The notes: generated by a model not told the origin, from the sequence alone. A DNA stretch of 43,216 bases from an uncultured Muribaculaceae bacterium (GCA_910587925.1 CAJUOC010000024.1:1-43216); one strand, 5' to 3'; shown: positions 1 through 8,481, counted from the stretch's first letter. Program-made: numbers and translations.

Positions 1-51
1 GGGGTTGCGCTGCGCTTCACCCCGTGTTACTCATAATGGTCAGCGCTCCGC
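1..51. repeat. Dispersed intergenic repeat, copy 1 of 2
   Basis: This 51-base stretch is repeated in inverted orientation at 34141-34191 with a single mismatch (position 37 is t; the other copy implies g). It lies directly behind the stop codon of the terminase-like gene and contains the short palindrome-like motif gcgctgcgc. The copy here reaches the window edge, so the element may be longer. Confidence 0.85.
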
Positions 52-68
52 GCTTTTTCGGGTCGACG

Positions 69-1886
69 CTACCAGCGGCGGGAGTCGAGGTAGGGCCGCA
101 GGGGGGCGGTAGGCGCGGCGGCGGGGAGAAGATGGAGGGCGATGGCGCGGGTCATCAGGATGTCGTCGTGGCAGCCGGCCATGGCTTGGTATCGGCCTTC
201 GGGGGTGGTGCGGTAGGTGAGGAGCTCGTCGCAGGCGCGGTGGTCGCGCTCGATGTACTCGCCGAGGCGCACGGCGCGTATCAGGCCGCTCACGACTTGC
301 TCTTTGGTGCGACGGTTGGTGTGGAAGCCGGGGCGCAGGGGACCGTCGGCGCCGCCTCCGCGCATGTACAGGCGGGGGTATGTGGCGGCGAGCCGCTCCA
401 GGATGTAGGCGCCGTAGCCGTCGCCGCTGCTCTCGAGGGTGTTTGACTCGACGGCGAGCAGCGCCTCGCCGTAGTAGGTGGCGAGGCGGGCGGCGATGTC
501 GGCCAGGATGTCGTGGTCGACGTGGCCGCGCCACTGGGCGACGACCTCGGGGAGGGCGGTGTCGGTGCGCATGACTGCCGCGACCGACCAGTCGGCCGAG
601 TCGGTGCGTCCGCCTATGTCGACGGCGACGATGTAGTCGGCTCCCGTCTCGGGCGCGGCCCAGCGGTCGATGTCGCCGGCGGGGTCGGGCTCCCAGCGCC
701 CGTCGGGGCAGATGGTGCCGCGCCCGGGCTCGCGGCAGCCGGCGCGCAGGCGCTCGACCCAGGCGGTGGGAAATACGTTGGAGGCGGTGGCGGTGAATGC
801 CTCGATGTCGGTGGTGGGATACTCGGCCATCATGGAGCGGTGGGTCTGGTACTCGGCGAGCTTGCGGCGGTACCAGTATATCTGGTCGAGGGCCAGGCCG
901 CGCTCGTCCCATAGCTCGCGCTCGTAGGCGGTGAGGGATGCGGCAAACTCGGCCGGCAGGGGTGGCTCGAGCCGGCACTGCACGCTCTGGTACCAGGGCA
1001 CGAAGATGGCGGTCTTGTCGCCGCGGCCTTCCTTGCAGCGGAGCCACTCGCGGTGGAAGTAGTTGCCCACGCCGTTGGCCGTCGATTCGATGGCCACCAG
1101 GGTGTATGGCAGCATGGCGACGGTGCCGCTGACGGCGCGGATGAGGTCGTCGGGCGAGTAGCAGGCGGTGTCGCGCCAGAATGCCACCTCGGTGAGGTGG
1201 GCCATGGCGATGTCGGAGCCGCGGGCAAAGTCGTGATTGTATATCGACCCGACGGTGATGCGGCAGCCGCGGCCGGCTATCTCCCATGTCGATGAGGCGC
1301 GCTGGTATGGCTTGAGCAGGGGTTGCACACCGCCGGGCCAGTGCTCCTCGGGATAGTCGCGCACGATCTTGTCAAACATTCCGCGCACGCCGGCCGAGGC
1401 GTCTTTGAGGTGCGACACGATGACGGAGTGCCAGCTGGTGCGGTGCACGAGCTGTATCCATGCCATATAGTGCTGTATGAGGGTGGTGCCACCCCACTGG
1501 CGCGATTTGAGCAGGATGATGCGTATGGGCCGGCCGGCGAGCCGCAGGCGCTCCAGCTCGGCGAGCACGCGCCGCTGCGGGGCGTTGAGCACAAAGGGGA
1601 CGTCGGTGTAGCCGTCTTTGGGCTTGATGCGCACGCAGCGCGCACACCAGTAGGGGAAGTCGTGGCGCAGGCGCAGGGTGTCCCAAGCCGCGGCGTCGGC
1701 GAGCGCGTCGGGGTAACCGGCGTCGGCCGCCATAGCCTCGGGTATGTATACGCGGCTGCCGGCGGGGTCGGTGGCTGCGACTCGGCCCGGCCCGGGCTCG
1801 CCTTGGAGCGGGTCGTAGCGGTCGCGGCGCGAGCGCCGGCGTCGGGCATCCTCGGCCAGCATCGCCTTGATTTCGGAGTCGGTCAT
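69..1886 (-). CDS. Phage-type terminase large subunit, orphan
   Basis: Large terminases are the ATP-driven DNA-packaging motors and nucleases of tailed phages. The 605-residue protein shows the expected order of parts. There is an adenine-binding-like LNAPQ (about 100-104), a P-loop variant KSRQWGGTT (127-135), a Walker-B-like segment ending in AHLTE (229-233) and an STANG coupling motif (268-272). The C-terminal RNase-H-like nuclease has VAVDIGG (acidic D423), AVESN and HDD. Length is normal for the family. The start is the ATG at 1886, 13 nt after a TACTTTTG box, which is a host-style promoter. No other phage gene is seen: upstream is the terminator of a secreted-protein gene and downstream is a dispersed repeat. 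It may be the edge of a prophage lying left of the window, a remnant, or a domesticated gene. Family call is strong; role is open. Confidence 0.88.
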   Translation of the reverse strand: MTDSEIKAMLAEDARRRRSRRDRYDPLQGEPGPGRVAATDPAGSRVYIPEAMAADAGYPDALADAAAWDTLRLRHDFPYWCARCVRIKPKDGYTDVPFVLNAPQRRVLAELERLRLAGRPIRIILLKSRQWGGTTLIQHYMAWIQLVHRTSWHSVIVSHLKDASAGVRGMFDKIVRDYPEEHWPGGVQPLLKPYQRASSTWEIAGRGCRITVGSIYNHDFARGSDIAMAHLTEVAFWRDTACYSPDDLIRAVSGTVAMLPYTLVAIESTANGVGNYFHREWLRCKEGRGDKTAIFVPWYQSVQCRLEPPLPAEFAASLTAYERELWDERGLALDQIYWYRRKLAEYQTHRSMMAEYPTTDIEAFTATASNVFPTAWVERLRAGCREPGRGTICPDGRWEPDPAGDIDRWAAPETGADYIVAVDIGGRTDSADWSVAAVMRTDTALPEVVAQWRGHVDHDILADIAARLATYYGEALLAVESNTLESSGDGYGAYILERLAATYPRLYMRGGGADGPLRPGFHTNRRTKEQVVSGLIRAVRLGEYIERDHRACDELLTYRTTPEGRYQAMAGCHDDILMTRAIALHLLPAAAPTAPLRPYLDSRRW

Positions 1887-1899
1887 GGCTTTTTTGCCG

Positions 1900-1931
1900 C
1901 AAAAGTATCATCGCGGCCGCGGGCTGCCCAA
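1900..1931 (-). promoter_or_regulatory. Promoter of the terminase-like gene
   Basis: On the minus strand TACTTTTG (1907-1900) matches the Bacteroidetes -7 consensus TAnnTTTG. A TTG (1931-1929) lies 21 nt upstream as the -33 element. The box ends 13 nt before the ATG. Confidence 0.6.
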
Positions 1932-1945
1932 GCGCCGCGGAAACA

Positions 1946-1977
1946 GAGCGCCCGCCACCTCACGGTGACGGGCGCCC
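1946..1977 (-). terminator. Terminator downstream of the 651-aa secreted-protein gene
   Basis: GCGCCCG (1948-1954) pairs with CGGGCGC (1969-1975), and an inner ACC/GGT extends the stem. On the minus strand the hairpin is followed by tctgttt. It sits about 60 nt after the stop of the secreted-protein gene and just before the terminase promoter. Confidence 0.6.
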
Positions 1978-2035
1978 ATCGGTAGTTGTCTATTGCTTCT
2001 TTACGCGATTTCTCTTAATAATCTATAGAGTAGAG

Positions 2036-3991
2036 TCACTTTACTATCTTACGTGTGGCGGTGCCGCGGCGCTCGATGTAGATGCCGGGAGCGGCGGTGC
2101 GTATGTCGGCCACGCGCATGCCGCGCAGGTCGTAGTATACGGCGGGTGCGTCGGGGTCGGCGTCGACTGCGGGCAGGGCGACGGATGCGCTGCGCGGGTG
2201 GTCGACCACCACGCGGTCGAGTATCATGGAGTTGCCCGTATTCGAGCCGGCGTCGCGCATGTAGCGGAATGCGAGGCGCACTCGCTTGCCGGCGTAGTCG
2301 GCCAGGTCGACGGTGTGGGAGGTGAGGTGGAGGTAGCCCTCGTCCCAGAGCTCACGGTCGGTGAGGTCGGGGGCGACAGCGTCGGCCCAGTCCCAGGCTT
2401 CCTGCCATGTGTCGCCGCCGTCGGTGCTTACCATCACCTTGAGGGTGTGTACCTTGCGGCGCTCGCTGAATTTCATGGTATTCAGGTCGAAGAGTGCATA
2501 GTCAAATGCCTTGAATATGTCGGCCTGGAGCAGGAAGTGGAGCTGCTCGTCGTCGGTGAGCTGCATCTCGGGAGTGATGAGCCACTCGTCCTGGGCGGCG
2601 TCGCGGCACCAGCCCTGGTCGCTGTCGTAGCTGAAGTGGATATACATCTCCTTGGTGCCGTCGAGGGTCATGTCCTGATAGAAGTCGCTCGACTCGGCAC
2701 ACCACCATGAGTTGTTGATGTTGTGGCTGAGCTGAAGCGGGGTGGGCTTGCTGTCGGGGGTATTGCGCTCCTCCCATCCGGCGGGAATCCAGTCGTCGGC
2801 GATAATGCCCGAGCCGGCCTCGAATCCCTCGTAGAATGTGCGGTCGCGCTCCTCGCCCGGCTCCGGCTCGATGGGGGTGTCGTCGGCGCCGGGGAATATG
2901 ATGCGGGCGCCGTAGGGCAGGGGCTGGCCGGTGAGCTGGTCGACCCACTGTACGCCGACGTTCTGCGAGTTGGGCCCGAAGAGGGGCTTGGCGATGGTGA
3001 TGATACCGTCGCGCAGGGCGTCGCAGCGCTTGGGGAAGTACTGCTTGATGTCGTCGGGCGACATGAGCTGCTGCTGATAGAGTATGCCGGCGTCGTTGCC
3101 AATAAAGAAATTGTATGTCTCCGAGGCGATTTCGTCGGTAAATCCGGCCTGCTGAGGCTCGATGATTACGACGGCGGGGTCGGTGGCGTCGACCACGAGG
3201 TATGCTGCGGTGGTGCAGTCGTTGGAGCCTCGCAGGGGGCATCCCGCGGCGTGCCAGGGGTCGGTGAGACGGTAGAGGCCGGGAGTGCCTTCCATCTCCT
3301 CGTATTTAACCTTCCACGAGTGCTGCTCGGGATTGCCCAAATAGCCCGGGGTAATCCAGCCGTCGACAAATGTCACCTCGCCTTTCTCAATCCACACGGC
3401 GGGATTTTCCGAGGGCAGGGTGACGACGGTCTCGCCGGAGGGATAGGTACTCCACTGATAGCCGAGGTCGACTGTCTGCAGGAAGCTGGAGTATCTGCCA
3501 AAGCAGGCTTTGATGTTGATTTTGCCGTCTTCCAGTGTCGATGCGAAGCCATACGACTTGATGTCTTCGACCGAGTTGCCTTCAGACTCGTAGTACGACC
3601 CCATGCAGCCTAAGTAGAAGGGGTCAGACCAGTTGGTGCTCTGCGGCGACTTGTGGACAAACCCCGACTCCTGCGGCTCGATGCGCACAAAAGTGGGGTC
3701 GGTGGCGTCGATGATGATGTCGTGGGGTGTGGTATTGGAGTTGTACTCCAGGAAGGGGTATTTCTCCGAGGTCCAGGGCGAAGCCAGCTTGTACACGCCG
3801 GCGCGGTCGGCGCTCTCGTATATCTCGACCTCAAATACATAGTTGGCGGGGTTTACCTCGCCTGTGGGGTAGTGAATGCCGGGCGTGACCCATCCGTCGA
3901 GGAGGGTGCCGGTGCCGAGGTGGGTCCACTCCTCGGCGGCAAGAGTCGGCGACAGCAGGGCCGCCATTGCAAGCATTGTGTAAATCTTCAT
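2036..3991 (-). CDS. Secreted two-repeat protein with choice-of-anchor J-like domain and C-terminal sorting-like tail
   Basis: This is an exported protein of 651 residues and unknown function. Residues 1-18 form a signal peptide (basic MK, hydrophobic core, ALLSPTLA). Two diverged copies of a roughly 180-residue module follow. Each opens with a G-x-DGW-(V/I)-TPG motif and contains a Y-(K/R)-L-x-x-PW motif. After them comes a domain starting FYEGFE and rich in W, D and G (WWCAESSDFY, DEWLITPEMQL), as in choice-of-anchor J/MAM-like carbohydrate-binding folds. The tail YYDLRGMRV...PGIYIERRG resembles C-terminal tails of Bacteroidales secreted proteins. The ATG at 3991 is preferred over one at 4012 because the -7 box covers 4010-4017, so a transcript could not include the upstream ATG. 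A surface or periplasmic glycan-related role is inference only. Confidence 0.75.
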   Translation of the reverse strand: MKIYTMLAMAALLSPTLAAEEWTHLGTGTLLDGWVTPGIHYPTGEVNPANYVFEVEIYESADRAGVYKLASPWTSEKYPFLEYNSNTTPHDIIIDATDPTFVRIEPQESGFVHKSPQSTNWSDPFYLGCMGSYYESEGNSVEDIKSYGFASTLEDGKINIKACFGRYSSFLQTVDLGYQWSTYPSGETVVTLPSENPAVWIEKGEVTFVDGWITPGYLGNPEQHSWKVKYEEMEGTPGLYRLTDPWHAAGCPLRGSNDCTTAAYLVVDATDPAVVIIEPQQAGFTDEIASETYNFFIGNDAGILYQQQLMSPDDIKQYFPKRCDALRDGIITIAKPLFGPNSQNVGVQWVDQLTGQPLPYGARIIFPGADDTPIEPEPGEERDRTFYEGFEAGSGIIADDWIPAGWEERNTPDSKPTPLQLSHNINNSWWCAESSDFYQDMTLDGTKEMYIHFSYDSDQGWCRDAAQDEWLITPEMQLTDDEQLHFLLQADIFKAFDYALFDLNTMKFSERRKVHTLKVMVSTDGGDTWQEAWDWADAVAPDLTDRELWDEGYLHLTSHTVDLADYAGKRVRLAFRYMRDAGSNTGNSMILDRVVVDHPRSASVALPAVDADPDAPAVYYDLRGMRVADIRTAAPGIYIERRGTATRKIVK

Positions 3992-4009
3992 AGCATGGAA
4001 TATTATTTG

Positions 4010-4017
4010 CAAAGTTA
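4010..4017 (-). promoter_or_regulatory. -7 box of the secreted-protein gene
   Basis: TAACTTTG on the minus strand matches TAnnTTTG exactly. A TTTTTTG tract lies 17 nt upstream. It ends 18 nt before the ATG at 3991 and rules out the upstream ATG at 4012 as the start. Confidence 0.7.
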
Positions 4018-4093
4018 TGGCAGGTCACATTATTCAAAAAATGATATAAGTCAAAAAAGCTCAACGGAGCGGGCATAAATGCCGTAAAAACGT

Positions 4094-4101
4094 TAAATTT
4101 G
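4094..4101 (+). promoter_or_regulatory. -7 box of the Crp/Fnr-like gene (leaderless spacing)
   Basis: TAAATTTG matches TAnnTTTG. Only four bases (4102-4105) separate it from the ATG at 4106, so transcription should begin at or next to the start codon. No clear TTG is seen at the -33 position. Confidence 0.7.
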
Positions 4102-4105
4102 CAGT

Positions 4106-4669
4106 ATGGACCTGCATCAGTTGTTACAAGCCGACTATCCCGGCATCACCGACGCTACCGTGGCCGCCATGGAGGCCGCGGCCGAGCGGCACGTGGTGCG
4201 CAAGCGGGAGTATGTGGTGCGTCAGGGTCATCTCTCGCGCCATATCTACTTCATCACGGGCGGGCTGCTGCGCGGTGTGTCGGAGCAGGGCGGCCGCGAG
4301 GATACGCTGTTTTTTGCCGTGCCGGGCGACCCCTTTGTGTCGGTCCACACGCTGGCCCACGACGAGCCGGCAGTCATCTCGCTCCAGGCGCTTGAAGACT
4401 CCGAGGTGCTGGCGGTGGAGATAGCCGACTTCCGCCGGCTGCTTGATGCCTGTCCCGACTTGGAGCGCTGGTGGTCGGCCATACTGCTGGAGCAGGTATA
4501 TGCGCTGGAGCGCCGCTATGTATGGCTGTCGACGAGCAGCGCTGCCGAGCGCTACCATACGTTCATGCAGATACGCCGCGGCATCGTTGGCCGCATCCCC
4601 ATCAAGTACATCGCCCAGTATCTGAGCATCGCCCCCGAGACCCTCTCCCGCATCCGCGCCCGGAAATGA
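4106..4669 (+). CDS. Crp/Fnr-family cyclic-nucleotide-binding-domain regulator
   Basis: The 187-residue protein has the Crp/Fnr layout. An N-terminal cNMP-binding beta-roll (about 25-115) carries REYVVRQGHLSRHIYFITGGLLR, a hydrophobic dimerisation helix follows, and the end is a short winged-helix segment (IPIKYIAQYLSIAPETLSRIRAR) whose recognition helix is SIAPETLSRIR. Bacteroidetes have many such regulators, often of unknown effector. I do not see the conserved cAMP-contact pattern of E. coli Crp or the cysteines of Fnr, so the ligand cannot be told. It is divergent from the secreted-protein gene, with about 75 bp between the two -7 boxes, so it may regulate that gene; this is inference. 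The start is fixed by the -7 box 4 nt upstream. Confidence 0.88.
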   Translation: MDLHQLLQADYPGITDATVAAMEAAAERHVVRKREYVVRQGHLSRHIYFITGGLLRGVSEQGGREDTLFFAVPGDPFVSVHTLAHDEPAVISLQALEDSEVLAVEIADFRRLLDACPDLERWWSAILLEQVYALERRYVWLSTSSAAERYHTFMQIRRGIVGRIPIKYIAQYLSIAPETLSRIRARK

Positions 4670-5013
4670 TGCAACGATGCATGATGCATATTTGTGGCGT
4701 CTCGGAGAGATGCTTCAAGCTTTGTCGCTCAGCATACATATGCACCTCTCCGAGGCGCAATTTTCGGGGTGTGGCAGACCCCAGGTTTCACCTGGGGTTA
4801 ACCACAACGGCGTGTCTCCGACACTCAGTATCATCGTGGCAGTGGCGTAGTTTTGACTTACAAAGTCAAAACTACGAAGTGTAATACCTTGGTGGCGCGC
4901 AGGTTACAAACCTGCGCGGACTATGTGCTGTTTAAGAGTTTAATTGTGTATCAACCCTTAACCATCATGCATCATGAATTATGCATCATGAATTATGCAT
5001 AATGCATCATGCA
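4670..5013. repeat. Intergenic palindromic repeat cluster
   Basis: No gene is seen in this 344-base gap. From left to right it holds: a long-stem hairpin, GCGTCTCGGAGAG (4697-4709) pairing with CTCTCCGAGGCGC (4746-4758); the palindrome ACCCCAGG-loop-CCTGGGGT (4778-4798) followed by taaccacaacg; a small hairpin gtgtctccgacac (4812-4824); a palindrome centred on TTTTGACTTACAAAGTCAAAA (4848-4874); a spacer with gtgtaatacct; a palindrome GCGCAGGTTACAAACCTGCGC (4897-4917); and short direct repeats of atgcatcatgaatt (4967-5016). The parts recur at 29.3-30.1 kb and 34.0-34.6 kb in both orientations, like REP/REPIN elements. Several may also end transcription from the facing genes. Confidence 0.85.
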
Positions 5014-7632
5014 TCAGAACCGGCCGGTGAGGATGCTTTTGATGTCGTTGAGCTTGGTGAGGGCCTGGAGGGGGGTGAGGGTGTCGATGTCGGTCTTGAG
5101 TATCTGGTCGCGCACTTGCTCGAGCACGGGGTCGTCGAGCTGGAAAAATGACAGTTGCATACCCGACGGCGCCTCGATGGAGGCTGCGGCGGCACGGGTG
5201 TCGGTCGCTCCCTCGCGGCGCCCGGCCTCTTCGAGGCGGGCGAGCACCTGGTCGGCGCGGGCGATGATGGCGCGGGGCATTCCGGCCAGGCGCGCCACGT
5301 GGATGCCGAAGCTGTGCTCGGAGCCGCCCGGGGCGAGCTTGCGCAGGAATACGATGCGGCCGTCGGCCTCGGTGACCGATACGTTCATGTTGACGATGCG
5401 GTCGTGTGTGGCGGCCATCTCGTTGAGCTCGTGGTAGTGGGTGGCAAAGAGGGTCTTGGGGCGCAGGTCGCCGTGGTCGTGGATGTACTCGACGATGGCC
5501 CAGGCGATGGATATGCCGTCGTATGTCGATGTGCCGCGGCCCAGCTCGTCGAAGAGTATGAGCGAGCGGGCGCTCATGTTGTTGAGGATGGAGGCGGCCT
5601 CGTTCATCTCCACCATGAATGTCGACTCGCCCAGGGAGATATTGTCTGAGGCGCCGACGCGGGTAAATATCTTGTCGACCACGCCTATGCGGGCGCTCTC
5701 GGCGGCGACGAAGCTGCCGGCCTGGGCCATGATGACGTTGAGGGCGGTCTGGCGCAGCAGGGCTGATTTACCCGACATGTTGGGGCCGGTGATCATGAGT
5801 ATCTGGCGGGAGTCGCGGTCGAGGCGCACGCTGTTGGCCACGTATGGCTCTCCGGGCGGCAGCCGGCGCTCGATGACCGGGTGGCGGGCCTCGGTGAGCT
5901 CCAGGTCGGTGGAGTCGTCGACCACGGGGCGGGCGTATCCGCCCAGGGCGGCGGCGCGGCTGAATGATGCGAGCACGTCGAGGCGGGCCAGCGCCGCGGC
6001 GTCGCGTTGCATGGCGGGTATCGAGGCGGCCACCTCGACTGTCAGCTCTGTGTAGAGGCGCATCTGCAGGCTCTCGATGCGCTCCTGGGCGGTGAGTATC
6101 TTGTCTTCGTACTCCTTGAGCTCCTGGGTGATGTATCGCTCGGCGTTGACCAGAGTCTGCTTGCGTATCCACTCGGCGGGCACCTTGCTGCGGTGGGTGT
6201 TGGTGACCTCGATGTAGTATCCGAAGACATTGTTGTAGCCGATTTTGAGCGAGGGGATGCCGGTGGCGGCGCTCTCGCGGGCCTGGAGCTTGAGGAGGTA
6301 GTCTTTGCCGGAGTATGCGATGGCGCGGAGCTCGTCGAGCTCGGCGCTCACGCCGGGGGCTATGTAGTCGCCCTTGAGCGAGGCGGGGGCGTCGGCGGCG
6401 ATGCATCGGGCGATGGCGTCGCGGGCGCCGGCGCAGGGGTCGATGCTCGCGCCGATGGCGCGCAGGCCGGCGCAGTCGGAGTCGAGGCATAGCGCGCGCA
6501 GCGGCTCGGCGGCCGTGAGGGCCGCGCTCACCTGGCGCAGCTCGCGGGGCGATATGCGGCCTGCGGCGAGCTTGGCCAGCAGGCGCTCCAGGTCGCCCAC
6601 CTCGCGCAGGCGCTCGTCGACGGTGTCGAGGCTGTCGGGATCGCGGAAAAATGACTCCACGATGTCGAGGCGCTCGTTGATGGCGGCGGGGTCGCGCAGC
6701 GGGAAGAGCAGCCAGCGGTGGAGCAGGCGGGCGCCCATGGGGGTGACGGTATGGTCGAGCACGCCCAGCAGGCTGGCGCCGCCCTCGTCGAGAGGCTGCA
6801 CCAGCTCGAGATTGCGCACGGTGAAGCGGTCGAGGCGCACGTAGCGGTCTTCCTCGATGCGCGAGATGGCGGTGATGTGGGCGGTGCGGGAGTGCTGTGT
6901 CTGGTCGAGGTAGTGCATGATGGCACCGGCGGCGACGATGGCGTCGTCCATGCCGTCGAGTCCGAATCCTTTGAGCGACAGGGTGTCAAACTGCCGCAGC
7001 AGGCGCTCGCGGGCGGCGTCGAGGGTGTAGAGCCACTCGTCGAGCTCAAAGGTGAGGTAGCGGTCGGTGAGCTGGGCGGCCACGCGGTCTTTGAGCCCGC
7101 GCATCACCAGCAGCTCCTTGGGGGCCATGCCGGCCATGAGCTTGTCGATGTAGCCGGGCGAGCCTTGGGCGGCCATGAACTCGCCGGTGCTGATGTCGAG
7201 AAATGCCACTCCCGTGGCGTGCGGGCCGATATGGATGGCGGCCAGGAAGTTGTTTTCGGCCGTGGCGAGCACATTGTCGTCGAGGCTCACGCCGGGGGTC
7301 ACCAGCTCGGTGATGCCGCGCTTGACGAGCTTCTTGGTGAGCTTGGGGTCTTCGAGCTGCTCGCATATGGCCACGCGCTTGCCGGCGCGCACCAGTCGCG
7401 GCAGGTATGTGTCGAGGGCGTGGTGGGGGAAACCTGCGAGTTTTACGTATGATGCGGAGCCGTTGGCGCGGCGTGTGAGTGTGATGCCCAGTATCTGCGA
7501 GGCCTCGACGGCGTCGTCGGCAAAGGTTTCGTAAAAGTCGCCCACGCGGAAGAGCAGGATGGCGTCGGGATGCTTTTTCTTCATCTCGGCGTGCTGCATC
7601 ATCAGTGGCGTCTCAGCTGTTTTCTTTCCCAT
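5014..7632 (-). CDS. mutS: DNA mismatch repair protein MutS
   Basis: MutS recognises mismatched or looped-out bases and starts methyl-independent mismatch repair with MutL. The 872-residue protein shows the mismatch-reading F-Y-E motif at 33-35 (GDFYETF), the connector, core and clamp regions, and the ABC-type ATPase with GPNMSGKS (about 614-621) and LFDELGRGTST (about 692-702). The C-terminal end is LTKLNDIKSIL, as in full-length MutS. Length is typical (about 850-880). The frame stays open upstream to 7740, but those 36 codons do not look like MutS. The ATG at 7632 gives the usual short N-terminus, and a TACCTTTG box ends 8 nt before it. The gene faces away from the TPR gene at 7746. Confidence 0.97.
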   Translation of the reverse strand: MGKKTAETPLMMQHAEMKKKHPDAILLFRVGDFYETFADDAVEASQILGITLTRRANGSASYVKLAGFPHHALDTYLPRLVRAGKRVAICEQLEDPKLTKKLVKRGITELVTPGVSLDDNVLATAENNFLAAIHIGPHATGVAFLDISTGEFMAAQGSPGYIDKLMAGMAPKELLVMRGLKDRVAAQLTDRYLTFELDEWLYTLDAARERLLRQFDTLSLKGFGLDGMDDAIVAAGAIMHYLDQTQHSRTAHITAISRIEEDRYVRLDRFTVRNLELVQPLDEGGASLLGVLDHTVTPMGARLLHRWLLFPLRDPAAINERLDIVESFFRDPDSLDTVDERLREVGDLERLLAKLAAGRISPRELRQVSAALTAAEPLRALCLDSDCAGLRAIGASIDPCAGARDAIARCIAADAPASLKGDYIAPGVSAELDELRAIAYSGKDYLLKLQARESAATGIPSLKIGYNNVFGYYIEVTNTHRSKVPAEWIRKQTLVNAERYITQELKEYEDKILTAQERIESLQMRLYTELTVEVAASIPAMQRDAAALARLDVLASFSRAAALGGYARPVVDDSTDLELTEARHPVIERRLPPGEPYVANSVRLDRDSRQILMITGPNMSGKSALLRQTALNVIMAQAGSFVAAESARIGVVDKIFTRVGASDNISLGESTFMVEMNEAASILNNMSARSLILFDELGRGTSTYDGISIAWAIVEYIHDHGDLRPKTLFATHYHELNEMAATHDRIVNMNVSVTEADGRIVFLRKLAPGGSEHSFGIHVARLAGMPRAIIARADQVLARLEEAGRREGATDTRAAAASIEAPSGMQLSFFQLDDPVLEQVRDQILKTDIDTLTPLQALTKLNDIKSILTGRF

Positions 7633-7640
7633 ATCACTGG

Positions 7641-7648
7641 CAAAGGTA
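7641..7648 (-). promoter_or_regulatory. -7 box of mutS
   Basis: TACCTTTG on the minus strand is a perfect TAnnTTTG. It ends 8 nt before the mutS ATG and so decides the start; the longer open frame would begin upstream of the promoter. Confidence 0.7.
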
Positions 7649-7691
7649 TAAAAAATCGCCCGATATATTTTATTATGTGCGAAAATTGGCC

Positions 7692-7699
7692 TACTTTTG
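7692..7699 (+). promoter_or_regulatory. -7 box of the TPR-protein gene
   Basis: TACTTTTG matches TAnnTTTG. It gives a 5' leader of about 40 nt before the ATG at 7746. It is divergent from the mutS promoter, 44 bp away. Confidence 0.6.
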
Positions 7700-7745
7700 C
7701 AAATTGAAAGACAACCCACCGGAAACAATAAAAAACACATAATAC

Positions 7746-8405
7746 ATGGAAAAGAACGAGCCCCAGCAACCGCTGACTCCCGCCGAGGCCGGCGATAGCG
7801 TCGACATCATCGCACGCGCCAAGGCCAACAGCAAGCTCATCATGGCCCTGTCGGTATTTATCTGCGCCGTGATCATCGGCATTTTTGTATGGTACTTCGT
7901 ATCGCGCTCGGGCGCCGCCAAGGCCGACGAGGCTATCTCGCGCGCCGATATCGAGCAGAACGATTCCATCGCCCTGCAGCTCTACAAGGAAGCCGCCACC
8001 CACGGCTACAAGAGCGGCAACCGCGCCCGCCTCGAGGTGGCCACCCGCCTCTATGAGCAGGGCGACTACCAGGGTGCCCTCGACTATGTGAAAGACGCCT
8101 CTTTCAGCGACAATATCGTCAAGTCGGGCGCTCTCGCTCTCCAGGGCGACTGCTACGTCAACCTCAAGCAGTATCCCGAGGCTCTCAAGGCTTACGACAA
8201 GGCCATCTCGGCTGCCGATGAGAATCCCACCATCGTGCCCCTGCTGCTGGTGAAGAAGGCCAATATCTACCGCGCTGAGAAAAACTACGAGGCCGAGTAC
8301 GAGGCCCTGAAGGAAGTGGTCGAGGACTATCCCCAGTTTGACCGCTCGGCGCAGGCCGACATCCGCAAGATGTACGAGCGCGCCAAGGCGTCGGCCGGCA
8401 AGTAA
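7746..8405 (+). CDS. Membrane-anchored tetratricopeptide-repeat protein (YfgM-like)
   Basis: The 219-residue protein begins with a short polar cytoplasmic part, then one membrane helix (KLIMALSVFICAVIIGIFVWYFV, about 32-54). The rest is a helical region with TPR character: KEAATHGYKSGNRARLEVATRLYEQGDYQGALDYV, SGALALQGDCYVNLKQYPEALKAYDKAI and LLVKKANIYRAEKNYEAEYEALKEVV. The layout matches YfgM-type proteins, which have one N-terminal transmembrane helix and periplasmic TPRs and work near the Sec/outer-membrane chaperone network in E. coli. That role is not shown here. It is followed by a GC-rich hairpin and a MATE gene on the same strand. Confidence 0.8.
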   Translation: MEKNEPQQPLTPAEAGDSVDIIARAKANSKLIMALSVFICAVIIGIFVWYFVSRSGAAKADEAISRADIEQNDSIALQLYKEAATHGYKSGNRARLEVATRLYEQGDYQGALDYVKDASFSDNIVKSGALALQGDCYVNLKQYPEALKAYDKAISAADENPTIVPLLLVKKANIYRAEKNYEAEYEALKEVVEDYPQFDRSAQADIRKMYERAKASAGK

Positions 8406-8429
8406 CCTCACCGCCGCTAATGTATCACC

Positions 8430-8462
8430 CTCGCGGAGCGCGCCACCGGCACGCTCCGCGAG
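8430..8462 (+). terminator. GC-rich hairpin between the TPR and MATE genes
   Basis: CTCGCGGAGCG (8430-8440) pairs perfectly with CGCTCCGCGAG (8452-8462) around an 11-base loop. No T-run follows, so it may weaken or process the transcript rather than stop it. It ends 19 nt before the MATE start codon. Confidence 0.5.
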
Positions 8463-8481
8463 TCGTATCAATACAATCTGT

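Noticed and set aside
40..1287. Arg/His-rich long frame overlapping the terminase gene in another phase
   Set aside because: The composition is typical of shifted-frame translation of GC-rich DNA; the terminase frame has all family motifs.
7633..7740. 36-codon upstream extension of mutS
   Set aside because: It spans the mutS -7 box and has no MutS-like sequence; the ATG at 7632 fits the family.
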